A stretch of 64,000 nucleotides of DNA from Fredericiella sp038205395 (GTDB lineage: Bacteria; Chloroflexota; Anaerolineae; Caldilineales; Caldilineaceae): the NCBI GenBank assembly GCA_038205395.1, contig JBBRBX010000009.1, positions 10,407 to 74,406 on the forward strand, read 5' to 3'. The notes below the pieces were generated by a model. It did no database searches and was not told where the DNA came from. It saw only the letters and a list, made by a program, of their open reading frames with translations. A program made the position numbers and the translations under genes. Below, piece by piece: positions 41,007 to 49,444 of this stretch. Position 1 is the stretch's first letter, and every line of letters begins with the position of its first letter.

Positions 41007-42086
41007 GTGGACAGCAAAGCCTACTGGATTGCCTTCAACAAGGTCAACGGCATCGGCCCGACCCGGCTGCGTGCCCTGCTGGAGACGTGCGGCTCGGTCG
41101 AGGCGGCCTGGCACGCCACCATCCAGCAGATGCAGGCGGCGCGGCTGGATCGGCGCAGCAGCGAAAGTCTTCTCGGCGCCCGCCGCACTATTTTTCCCGA
41201 ACAAGAATTGCAGCGTGTCCAAGCCGCCAACGTGAACGTGCTCACCTGGGATGACGCCGCTTATCCGGCCTCATTGCGCACAATCGATGGGTCGCCGCCG
41301 CTGCTGTATGTGCGTGGACGGCTGGCGGCGCAGGATGAGTGGGCGGTGGCGGTGGTCGGCACACGGCGGGTGAGCGTCTATGGCCGCGAGGTAGCGCAGG
41401 TATTGGCGGCTGCATTGGCCAAACAGGGGGTGACGGTGGTCAGCGGGCTGGCGCTGGGGGTGGACACTGTGGCGCACCGGGCTGCGCTTGATGCGGGCGG
41501 GCGCACGCTGGCGGTGCTGGGCAGCGCGGTGGATCAACTGTACCCGCCGCAAAACCGTGGGCTGGCGCAGGCAATTGCCGGGCAGGGTGCGCTGCTCAGT
41601 GACTATGCCCTGGGTACGCGGCCCGACGCCCGTAATTTTCCGCCCCGCAACCGCATCATCAGCGGGCTGAGCCGCGGCGTAATTATTGTTGAGGCCGGCG
41701 AGCGCAGTGGTGCGCTGATTACCGCTCGCTATGCCGCCGAACAGGGGCGCGATGTTTTCGCTGTGCCGGGCAGCATCCTGCATCCCGGCAGCGCCGGCTG
41801 CAACCACTTGATCCAACAGGGAGCTGCGCCGCTGCTATCGGTGGACGATGTGTTGGAACAGTTGAATCTGGTGCGCGTGCAGGAGATCAGTGCGGCGCGG
41901 CGTACACTGGAACCCGCTCCGCAGGAGCAGCAAATTCTGGCGCTGCTGACAGCCGAGCCAGCGCACATCGACGACCTGGTGCGCAGCTCGCAGTTGGCGG
42001 CGGCGCAGATCGGCGGGCTGCTGGCAATTTTAGAACTCAAGGGACTGGTGCGGCAGGTGGCGCCCATGACCTATGTACGGGCCTAA
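41007..42086 (+). CDS. dprA: DNA processing protein DprA
   Basis: A 359-residue DprA/Smf that loads RecA on incoming single-stranded DNA during transformation. The N-terminal HhH-like region (FNKVNGIGPTRLRALLE) precedes the Rossmann core: VVGTRRVSVYGREVAQVLAA, TVVSGLALGVDTVAHRAALD, LAVLGSAVDQLYPPQN and IVEAGERSGALITARYA. The C-terminal winged helix begins at about 300. The GTG start lies close to the rimM stop, so it is in the same transcript. manC begins 10 bases after. Presence of dprA and yraN hints at DNA-uptake capacity, though no pilus genes are in view. Confidence 0.93.
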   Translation: MDSKAYWIAFNKVNGIGPTRLRALLETCGSVEAAWHATIQQMQAARLDRRSSESLLGARRTIFPEQELQRVQAANVNVLTWDDAAYPASLRTIDGSPPLLYVRGRLAAQDEWAVAVVGTRRVSVYGREVAQVLAAALAKQGVTVVSGLALGVDTVAHRAALDAGGRTLAVLGSAVDQLYPPQNRGLAQAIAGQGALLSDYALGTRPDARNFPPRNRIISGLSRGVIIVEAGERSGALITARYAAEQGRDVFAVPGSILHPGSAGCNHLIQQGAAPLLSVDDVLEQLNLVRVQEISAARRTLEPAPQEQQILALLTAEPAHIDDLVRSSQLAAAQIGGLLAILELKGLVRQVAPMTYVRA

Positions 42087-42096
42087 AGGTGGAAAC

Positions 42097-43197
42097 ATGT
42101 ACGCCACAATTTTAGCAGGAGGCGTGGGCACACGCCTATGGCCGCGCAGCCGGCAGGCGCGGCCCAAACAGTTCACTGACATCACCGGCAGCGGGTTGAC
42201 CATGATCCAGGACACTGCCGAGCGGCTGGCAGGGGTGGTGGCGAACGAGCGGCTCTATGTAGTCACTGGTGCAGCTTTTGCCGGACTAGTTAGCGAGCAA
42301 CTGCCGCTGGTGCCGGCGCACCGAATTTTGGTGGAGCCGAGCGGGCGCAACACCGCCCCTGCGATTGGGCTGGCCTGCATCCATCTCCAGCGTGAGGACC
42401 CCGACGCTGTGCTGGCAATCCTGCCGGCGGACCATGTGATCCTGCACGCCGCGCAGTTCCGCCAGGCGCTGGCGCAGGCGGGGCGGCTGGCGGAGCAGGA
42501 CTATCTGGTCACCCTGGGCATTGAGCCGACCTTTGCGCACACCGGCTATGGCTACATCAAGCGCAGCCACCTGCTGCCGGTCGGCGATAATGGCGGCGGT
42601 GAGGGCAGCAGTGAAGACATTCCGGTTTATCATGTAGATCGCTTCTTGGAGAAGCCGACGCGGGCGCTGGCCGAGTCGTTTCTGCTGGAGGGCGGCTATT
42701 ACTGGAATGGCGGTATTTTCGTAGCGCGCGTGGGGCGCTGGCTGGCCGAACTCCAGCGGCAAAGACCGGAGATATACGACCGCTTGCAGCGCATTGGCGC
42801 TGCGCTCGACGGCCCGGCAGCGGATACGGTGCTGGCGGCGGAGTGGGCGGAGATGCCCAGCATCAGCATTGACTACGCCGTGATGGAGAAGGCGCAGCAG
42901 GTGGCGGTCGTGCCGCTGCAGGCTGGCTGGAATGATGTCGGCAGTTGGGATGCGCTGGAAACCATTCTAGAGCAGGATGCGAGCGGCAACAGCATTGCTA
43001 AAGGCGATGTGCTGCTGCTGGACAGCCAGGGCAACATCGTCTACAGTGACAAGCGGTTGGTGGCCTTGGTCAACGTCAGCAACCTGGTGGTCGTCGATAC
43101 GGGTGACACCCTTTTGATCGGCGACAAAAGCAACATGCAGCGGGTCAAAGACGTGGTGGAGCAGTTGCGCCGGCAAGGCCGCACCGAACTGTTGTAA
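42097..43197 (+). CDS. manC: Mannose-1-phosphate guanylyltransferase
   Basis: A 366-residue nucleotidyltransferase that makes GDP-mannose. The start ILAGGVGTRLWPRSRQARPKQ contains the GTP-binding signature. LPADHVI, DRFLEKPTRALAESFL and YYWNGGIFVARVGRWL follow in the expected places. The C-terminal beta-helix portion is short and the phosphomannose isomerase domain of longer ManC proteins is absent. ATG at 42097 has AAAGGTGG upstream; an earlier ATG overlaps dprA. It supplies mannose for surface glycans, together with galE elsewhere in the window. Confidence 0.9.
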   Translation: MYATILAGGVGTRLWPRSRQARPKQFTDITGSGLTMIQDTAERLAGVVANERLYVVTGAAFAGLVSEQLPLVPAHRILVEPSGRNTAPAIGLACIHLQREDPDAVLAILPADHVILHAAQFRQALAQAGRLAEQDYLVTLGIEPTFAHTGYGYIKRSHLLPVGDNGGGEGSSEDIPVYHVDRFLEKPTRALAESFLLEGGYYWNGGIFVARVGRWLAELQRQRPEIYDRLQRIGAALDGPAADTVLAAEWAEMPSISIDYAVMEKAQQVAVVPLQAGWNDVGSWDALETILEQDASGNSIAKGDVLLLDSQGNIVYSDKRLVALVNVSNLVVVDTGDTLLIGDKSNMQRVKDVVEQLRRQGRTELL

Positions 43198-43243
43198 CGC
43201 CAGGCGTATCCGCCACCACACCTGCAGCGCAAGGAGCAATCCG

Positions 43244-44899
43244 ATGGCATGGCAGTCAACTTTGGAGCAAGTCAAATCCATCCGGCTCACCCGCACCACC
43301 GTCACCGGTCTGATCATCGGCATCGTGCTGGGGTTGACCCTGGGGCTGCTGATCGGCTGGGTCTGGTGGCCCGTGGAATGGCAGGGGACAGATGCGAGCC
43401 AGGCCGGCGTCGTCTCTACGACAGACACTGTCGACGACGGCAGCCTGTTTGCAACACCCGAAGCGCGCTCGCTCTATCTGGGAGCTGTAGCCGACGCCTA
43501 TGTCTATGCCTCGAATGCGGGTGACCGCGAGGCCGCGGCGCTGGCTGCGCAACGGTTGGCCGCCCTGGGCGGCGACATCCGCAGCGCCATTGAAAGAGCC
43601 ATCAGCTACTATAGTGTTCAGCCCGACGGCAGTACGCGCGTTGCGAACCTGACCACGTTGGCTACGGCGGTGGGGCTTGCGCCGGCAGCCAACCAGTCGG
43701 CAGTACCGGCGGCCACAGCGGGTGCGCCGGCAGGCGAGGCGGGGCAAGGCGGCGTGGCAACCACAGGTGACGAGCAAGGCGGCGGCTGGAGTTGGATCAT
43801 CACAATACTGATCGCGCTCATCCTAATCGGCGGCGGACTGTATATTTTGTGGCTGCTGCGGCGCGGGGATGGGGAGGTCGCCGATGTCAGCGCTGGCGAG
43901 CGAGCCGGCAAAGACGGCTTTCTGCCCGAAGAAGAGAGTGCGCCGCAGGTCAGCTCGACCTATACGCGCAGCAGCCTCAGCCCCTCACGTGTGGGGGTGA
44001 CGCCGGCGGCATCCATGCGCTCGTCCGTCGAGCGGCCGGTGGCCAGCGAGGGCAGCGGCCCACACGGCTTTGACGCCGAAAAACTGGACGACGAAAGCTA
44101 TCCGCCCTTACACCGCAGCACTGCCACCACCACCCTGGTCAGACCCGAAACGGGCGGCTATGCGGGCGGTTATCCAGCCGCTGCGGCAGAGTCGGATGAT
44201 GAGCCGGATGATGAATATGAGGATGAATCCGGGGATGATGTGGAGGAGTGGGACGACGAAGAACGCGGCCCCGCACAATCCGCTGCTGATGGTGACGCCG
44301 GCGAGGCGGACGAAGAAGACGAAAACGGTGATGCGCAGGAGGGTGATGAAGGGCACGGCCCGGTGCGTGGGCCTGCGGCCAAAGCGCTGCCGGGCACAGC
44401 CGTCTCCGCGCGCACGCCGCTGCCCGGTTTACAGCCGCCGACCCCTTCCCGTTTCGGCAACTACAAGCAGATCGACAGCTACACAGCCACCTATTACAGC
44501 GGACAGGTGGACTTTGATACCGCGCGCAACGTCGAGAATCCCAATGGCGACGGCTATATCGGTGAGTATGGCGTCGGCATTCCTGAAAAAAATGGGCTGC
44601 TGCACAACGATCTGGAGCAGGCTATCGCCGTAGAAGTTTACCTGTTTGACAAGACCGAAGACCGGCAGATGCTGACCGTCTCGCGGCTGCTGCTGAGCGA
44701 ATACGCGCACGACCGCCTGTACGAAGAATTTCAACGCAACAAGCAGAGCCTGGCGCCAATCGTGGCTCGCCCTGAGACCCACTTCCAGTTGGAGGGCAAA
44801 CAGCTCCTGCTCGACTGCCTCATTCGCCAAGTAACCTTCACACCTGAAGGTATCTTCCGAAGTATGACTCTGGAGTTGGTGCTCAAACGGCAGGGGTGA
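43244..44899 (+). CDS. Unrecognised two-helix membrane protein with acidic linker
   Basis: A 551-residue protein that I do not recognise. Helix 1 is at about 20-43 (TVTGLIIGIVLGLTLGLLIGWVWW). A segment of about 135 residues follows that may be outside the cell. Helix 2 is at about 183-205 (WIITILIALILIGGGLYILWLL). Next comes a long charged region: about 310-372 is almost all Asp/Glu/Gly with DDEPDDEYEDESGDD-type runs. The last ~150 residues form a folded-looking domain (YTATYYSGQVDFDTARNVEN, YGVGIPEKNGLLHND, FQLEGKQLLLDCLIRQV). It lies 46 bases after manC and may share its transcript. A role in surface polysaccharide assembly is only a guess. Confidence 0.7.
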   Translation: MAWQSTLEQVKSIRLTRTTVTGLIIGIVLGLTLGLLIGWVWWPVEWQGTDASQAGVVSTTDTVDDGSLFATPEARSLYLGAVADAYVYASNAGDREAAALAAQRLAALGGDIRSAIERAISYYSVQPDGSTRVANLTTLATAVGLAPAANQSAVPAATAGAPAGEAGQGGVATTGDEQGGGWSWIITILIALILIGGGLYILWLLRRGDGEVADVSAGERAGKDGFLPEEESAPQVSSTYTRSSLSPSRVGVTPAASMRSSVERPVASEGSGPHGFDAEKLDDESYPPLHRSTATTTLVRPETGGYAGGYPAAAAESDDEPDDEYEDESGDDVEEWDDEERGPAQSAADGDAGEADEEDENGDAQEGDEGHGPVRGPAAKALPGTAVSARTPLPGLQPPTPSRFGNYKQIDSYTATYYSGQVDFDTARNVENPNGDGYIGEYGVGIPEKNGLLHNDLEQAIAVEVYLFDKTEDRQMLTVSRLLLSEYAHDRLYEEFQRNKQSLAPIVARPETHFQLEGKQLLLDCLIRQVTFTPEGIFRSMTLELVLKRQG

Positions 44900-44913
44900 G
44901 GGAGCGGCAGGCT

Positions 44914-44959
44914 GTCTGAATCCTGATGCTTGGAACAGCAAGTCAATCAGGATTCAGAC
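44914..44959. terminator. Perfect 14-bp inverted repeat between convergent genes
   Basis: GTCTGAATCCTGAT (44914-44927) and ATCAGGATTCAGAC (44946-44959) are exact complements with an 18-base loop that holds its own CTTG/CAAG stem. It lies between the stops of the membrane protein gene and clpB. No strong T-run, but the site fits a bidirectional terminator. Confidence 0.7.
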
Positions 44960-44967
44960 GCCGATCT

Positions 44968-47562
44968 TTACGCCGTCTCCACCTCCAGCACGGTGAAGGT
45001 CAACTCATCGCCCAACGCATCCACCAATATATGGTCGCCGCTTTCAATCCGGCCGCGCAGAATGTCATTGGCCAACGGGTCGACGATCTTGTGCTGGATC
45101 ACCCGCTTGAGCGGGCGAGCGCCAAAGGCGGGGTCATAACCCGCCGCCACCACGACATCTTTGGCCTGTTCAGTCAGTTCAATCGTGATCTGTCGCTCTT
45201 TCAGCAGGCGGCGCAGACGACTCAACTGGATGTCCACGATTTCCCGTAACTGTCCCCGATCCAGGGCGTGGAAGACGACGATCTCGTCTACTCGATTGAG
45301 GAACTCTGGGCGGAAGTGCTGGCGCAGCACCTCCCGCACACGGCGCTCCACCTCTTCATTCACTTCGGCCACATCCAAAATGTACTGGCTGCCCAGGTTG
45401 GAGGTCATGATCAGGATCGTGTTGCGGAAATCCACCACCCGCCCCTGGCCATCCGTCAGCCGGCCATCGTCCAGCACCTGCAGCAGGACGTTGAAAACCT
45501 CAGCATGCGCCTTTTCGATTTCGTCAAACAGCACCACCGAATAGGGGTGGCGGCGCACGGCCTCCGTCAACTGCCCACCTTCGTCATAGCCCACATAGCC
45601 GGGCGGCGCCCCAATCAGGCGCGACACGGTGTGACGCTCCTGGTACTCACTCATGTCGATGCGCACCATGTTCTGCTCATCGTCAAACAAGAACTCGGCC
45701 AGCGCACGCGCCAGTTCCGTCTTGCCCACGCCGGTCGGCCCTAAGAAGATGAACGATCCCAGCGGTCGGTTGGGATCCTGCAGCCCGGCACGGCTGCGGC
45801 GAATAGCCGCAGAGACGGCGGCCACGGCCTCTTCCTGTCCCACCACCCGTTCGTGCAGATAGCTCTCCATGCGGATCAGCTTCTCCCGCTCGCCTTCCAC
45901 GAGCTTGGAGATGGGGATGCCCGTCCACTTGCTGACCACGGCTGCGATCTCTTCGCTGTCCACCTCTTCCTTGAGCAGCGCCCCCTTCGCCTGCAGTTGG
46001 CTCACGCGCTCGCCGGCCTGCGCCAGTTCCGCTTCCAACTGGCGCATCTTGCCATAGCGCAGCTCAGCGGCTTTCTGCAAATTGTACTCGCGCTCAGCCT
46101 GCTCGATCTCCACGCGTAGTTGGTCGATCTGCTCCTTCAAGCCCTGCACCTGTGCAATCGCCTCGCGCTCAGCCTGCCAGCGACCCGTCAGTTCGGCGCT
46201 CTCCTCCTTAAGGTCGGCCAGCGCCTGCTCCAACTCGCCGAGCCGGTTCTTGCTGGCCTCGTCCTTTTCCTTCTTGAGCGCTTCGCGCTCGATCTCCCAC
46301 TGCATCACCTGGCGGTCGATTTCGTCCAGCGCCTGCGGTTTGGAATCGATCTGCATGCGCAGCCGGCTGGCCGACTCATCGATCAGATCGATGGCCTTGT
46401 CAGGCAGGAAGCGGTCGGTGATATAGCGCTGGCTGAGCATGGCTGCGGCAATGACGGCGCCGTCGGTGATGCGCACGCCATGGTGTACTTCATAGCGCTC
46501 CTTGAGACCGCGCAGGATGCTGATGGCATCCTCCACCGATGGCTCGTTCACCATCACCGGCTGGAAGCGCCGCTCTAATGCGGCGTCCTTCTCAATATAT
46601 TTGCGGTATTCGTTCAGAGTCGTGGCGCCGACGGTGTGCAACTCGCCGCGCGCCAGCATCGGCTTGAGCATGTTGGAGGCATCCATTGAGCCTTCCGCCG
46701 CGCCCGCGCCGATCAGCGTGTGCAGTTCGTCGATAAACAGGATGATGCGCCCTTCGGACTTGGCGATCTCCTGCAGTACGGCCTTGAGCCGCTCTTCAAA
46801 TTCACCACGGTATTTGGCGCCTGCCACCAGCGCGCCCAGGTCAAGCGCCACCAGCTTTTTATCGCGCAGACCGGTAGGCACGTCGCCCTTGACGATGCGC
46901 TGCGCCAACCCTTCCACAATGGCCGTCTTGCCAACGCCCGGCTCGCCGATCAGCACCGGGTTGTTCTTGGTGCGGCGGCTGAGGATTTGGATCACGCGGC
47001 GAATCTCCTCGTCGCGCCCGATCACCGGGTCAAGCTTGCCTTTGCGCGCTTCTTCGGTCAGGTCGCGCCCATATTTGGCCAGCGCCTCATACTGTCCTTC
47101 CGGGTTGTCAGTAGTCACCCGCTGGTTGCCGCGGATGCCCGCCAGCGCCTGCATGATGGCGTTGTAGTCTACGCCATGACGCTGGAGCAGTTGGCGCACC
47201 TTCGCCTGCGACGACGCCATCGCCAGCAGCAGATGCTCGGTCGAGGTGTAGTCGTCGCGCATGTTGCCCGCAATGTTCTCGGCCTCCTGCAGGATGGTGG
47301 CCGTCTCGCGGCCCAGCCCCACCTGCACAGAAGCGCCGCTGGCGCGCGACATGGCCGCGATCGACTGCGCCACGCTGCGCTCGATCAGCGCCGGGTCCAC
47401 CCCGATCTTGTTGAGGATGGCCGGCACCACGCCGCCTTCCTGTTTAAGCAGCGCTTCCAGCAGATGCTCCGGTTCGACCGTTGATTGATTATATTGCTGC
47501 GCCAGCCCCTGTGCCTCTGCCAGGGCTGCTTGCGCTTTTTGAGTCAATTTTTCTAATCGCAT
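44968..47562 (-). CDS. clpB: Disaggregating chaperone ClpB
   Basis: An 864-residue AAA+ disaggregase that pulls proteins out of aggregates with DnaK. The N domain has the paired Clp repeats (RLEKLTQKAQAALAEAQGLA). AAA-1 has Walker A GEPGVGKTAIVEGLAQRI and Walker B IILFIDELHTL. The coiled-coil M domain (about 405-525) separates it from AAA-2 with Walker A GPTGVGKTELARALA, Walker B VVLFDEIEKAH and sensor 2 GARPLKRVIQ. No ClpP-binding loop is seen, as expected for ClpB. The start has AGAGGAG nine bases upstream. No CIRCE element was seen upstream. Confidence 0.96.
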   Translation of the reverse strand: MRLEKLTQKAQAALAEAQGLAQQYNQSTVEPEHLLEALLKQEGGVVPAILNKIGVDPALIERSVAQSIAAMSRASGASVQVGLGRETATILQEAENIAGNMRDDYTSTEHLLLAMASSQAKVRQLLQRHGVDYNAIMQALAGIRGNQRVTTDNPEGQYEALAKYGRDLTEEARKGKLDPVIGRDEEIRRVIQILSRRTKNNPVLIGEPGVGKTAIVEGLAQRIVKGDVPTGLRDKKLVALDLGALVAGAKYRGEFEERLKAVLQEIAKSEGRIILFIDELHTLIGAGAAEGSMDASNMLKPMLARGELHTVGATTLNEYRKYIEKDAALERRFQPVMVNEPSVEDAISILRGLKERYEVHHGVRITDGAVIAAAMLSQRYITDRFLPDKAIDLIDESASRLRMQIDSKPQALDEIDRQVMQWEIEREALKKEKDEASKNRLGELEQALADLKEESAELTGRWQAEREAIAQVQGLKEQIDQLRVEIEQAEREYNLQKAAELRYGKMRQLEAELAQAGERVSQLQAKGALLKEEVDSEEIAAVVSKWTGIPISKLVEGEREKLIRMESYLHERVVGQEEAVAAVSAAIRRSRAGLQDPNRPLGSFIFLGPTGVGKTELARALAEFLFDDEQNMVRIDMSEYQERHTVSRLIGAPPGYVGYDEGGQLTEAVRRHPYSVVLFDEIEKAHAEVFNVLLQVLDDGRLTDGQGRVVDFRNTILIMTSNLGSQYILDVAEVNEEVERRVREVLRQHFRPEFLNRVDEIVVFHALDRGQLREIVDIQLSRLRRLLKERQITIELTEQAKDVVVAAGYDPAFGARPLKRVIQHKIVDPLANDILRGRIESGDHILVDALGDELTFTVLEVETA

Positions 47563-47873
47563 ATTTGTTTCACTCCTCTATTAGATTGCTTGGCTCTAGT
47601 ATACAGGGATTCCGTCTGGAGAACGCTAGAGGAATGTTAGAGAGGGATTAACATGCGTGCTTCCCGGCTTTTGCGCAGGAGGAGGTGGGAGGTGCAACAA
47701 AAAAACGCACTCCCAAAGGAGTGCGTTTGTTCTGCCGGACGGCGCAGAAAGCAGCGTCACCTTAATCTGCCGGCGCGCACCTGCGGCCCCTCATGTAAAA
47801 ACCACCACCAATGCTTGAGGTATAGACTGCGTGTTGTCAGCAACATCAACACCTCCCAGAAAATGCAGATAGA
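47563..47873. other. Intergenic region between clpB and egsA
   Basis: This 311-base gap carries the egsA terminator at 47699-47728 and the clpB upstream region. On the minus strand a TATACT box occurs in the clpB leader without a clear -35 partner. A 74-codon frame (47653-47877) on the plus strand has Arg/Cys-rich composition and no ribosome site, so I do not call it. Confidence 0.6.
47699..47728 (-). terminator. Intrinsic terminator of egsA
   Basis: On the leftward strand an 11-bp perfect stem (AAACGCACTCC with GGAGTGCGTTT) encloses the loop TTTG, and the U-run continues from the end of the stem. It lies about 145 bases after the egsA stop. The complementary strand also has a few T residues, so weak two-way action is possible. 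Confidence 0.85.
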
Positions 47874-49121
47874 TTAAATGCCCAGCACGCGCGCCAGCTT
47901 GCGCACGGTGAAGCGGTCGCGCAGATAGTGGGCGTCGGCGATGGCCATGTCTCGCTCTTCGGCGCTGATCCCGATCTGGTCAATGCGGCTGGGGCCGCCC
48001 GCCGTCTCCAGAAGCTGCGCCACCTTCTCCGCCGGCGGCACCTGTGCAGCAATCGCTTGGATAGCGCCCCAGTTGTCCAGAATGCGCTGCTTGACCGCAT
48101 CGTACTCTGCCGCCGTCTGGTCGAGGAAGCGCGCCTGGTCGCGGCTCACTTCCTCCGCCTCATCGCCATAGGCGGCGGCGATCCGGGTCAGTTCACTTGC
48201 CCCGTCGGGCAGGTTGGAGGCTTCCAGCAGATCCGCCACCTGGGCGTGTGTGAGTGAGCGCACACGGTCGTAGAGGCCGGCCACCAGCACGGTAGCGACG
48301 CCGACTTTGGCCCCATGCAGGATGGCGGGGCGGCCCTCGTGCAGCAGCTTCATCTCCCAAAAGTGCGAATAGTGGTGTTCGGCGCCGGAAGCCGGGCGCG
48401 ATTGGCCGAAGTCCAGCATGCAGTAGCCCGATTCGACCAGCGCGTCAAACAGGGTGCGGACGGTCTGCGGCTGGGCGCGGCCGATGCCCTCGGCGTTGTC
48501 GGTGCACTGCTGCACGGCGTCAAGGGTGCGCTGGGCGATACTTTCGTCATATGGTTCATCCCACAGCAGCCGGCCCAGCCGCCAGTCTGCAATCGAGGTG
48601 TACTTGCCCAGCATGTCGCCAAAGCCGGCGGCGATCATGGGCTGTGGCGCTGCACATAAGGTGTTGATGTCGGCGAAAATGGCGATGGGCGCATGGCAGT
48701 AGACTGTCTTTTTGACTCCCTCGATGATCATCGGTGCGCCGATGGAGGTGAAGCCGTCCACCGAGGGCGCAGTGGGCACGGAAATAAACTGGCCACGCGT
48801 GCGGTGGCTGACAAAGCGGGTGATGTCCGTGATTGTCCCCGAACCGGCGGCCACAAAGGTGCGCTCGATCTGGTCGAGGCTGCGCATGACGGTGAAAACA
48901 TGCTCGCCGTCGGCGATCACCTCGTCGCTGGTGAGCAGCACCTGCTTGAGATCAAAGCCCGCCGCCTCCAACGCGGTGGCCACAGCTGCGCCCTGCGCGG
49001 CATAAGTATTGGGGTCAGCGACCAGAAACAGATGAGTGCGTCCCTGCGCACGGCAAAAGTCCACCAGGTGCTCAAGCGCCTGAGTATCGACGGTAACGAC
49101 AAGCGGTCTATCCTGCGACAT
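47874..49121 (-). CDS. egsA: sn-Glycerol-1-phosphate dehydrogenase (AraM/EgsA family)
   Basis: A 415-residue metal-dependent dehydrogenase that reduces dihydroxyacetone phosphate to sn-glycerol-1-phosphate, the stereoisomer known from archaeal lipids and, in some bacteria, from AraM-dependent ether lipids. GSGTITDITRFVSHR is the NAD-binding glycine motif, SVPTAPSVDGFTSIGAP the substrate region, and ISHF-type metal ligands are found in SGAEHHYSHFWEM plus a later His (ILHGAKVG). The ATG follows TTTAGGAGCC; a longer frame to 49238 lacks family features. It is a single gene with its own terminator. The prenyl-transferase partner (PcrB-like) is not in the window. Confidence 0.87.
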   Translation of the reverse strand: MSQDRPLVVTVDTQALEHLVDFCRAQGRTHLFLVADPNTYAAQGAAVATALEAAGFDLKQVLLTSDEVIADGEHVFTVMRSLDQIERTFVAAGSGTITDITRFVSHRTRGQFISVPTAPSVDGFTSIGAPMIIEGVKKTVYCHAPIAIFADINTLCAAPQPMIAAGFGDMLGKYTSIADWRLGRLLWDEPYDESIAQRTLDAVQQCTDNAEGIGRAQPQTVRTLFDALVESGYCMLDFGQSRPASGAEHHYSHFWEMKLLHEGRPAILHGAKVGVATVLVAGLYDRVRSLTHAQVADLLEASNLPDGASELTRIAAAYGDEAEEVSRDQARFLDQTAAEYDAVKQRILDNWGAIQAIAAQVPPAEKVAQLLETAGGPSRIDQIGISAEERDMAIADAHYLRDRFTVRKLARVLGI

Positions 49122-49444
49122 AACGGCTCCTAAAGATATGGCTGTTTTATGATAAATTTTGATGTACAATCCACGCATAGAGTAATGGAGAGTGCCGCGG
49201 CCACCAAATGGCTGCCTTTGTCTGCTGACTGGCGGCACGACGATCCTCTACGTTTCGTAAGGATACTGACTGCCGGGCCGGTCCCACTGTGCTAAGATTA
49301 GGGCAGGATGAGTTGTTGCGATGCGGGCGACAAAATCGGAAACCAAAAGCAGCACTCTCTGCGTTTTATACAGTGGAGCTTACAGATGGAATGCGCTCGG
49401 CAGTGAAGACTTGTCCTGTGCTGCGTGTGAAATAGGAAGCGACT
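49122..49444. other. Divergent egsA-hydrolase intergenic region
   Basis: This 323-base gap separates divergent genes. The egsA side is AT-rich for about 60 bases (AAATTTATCATAAAACAG). On the other side a TATACA box near 49371 has no good -35 partner. No small gene or RNA structure stands out. Confidence 0.5.

Noticed and set aside
47653..47877. A 74-codon plus-strand frame in the clpB-egsA gap
   Set aside because: It reads through the egsA terminator, lacks a ribosome site and has Arg/Cys-rich composition.
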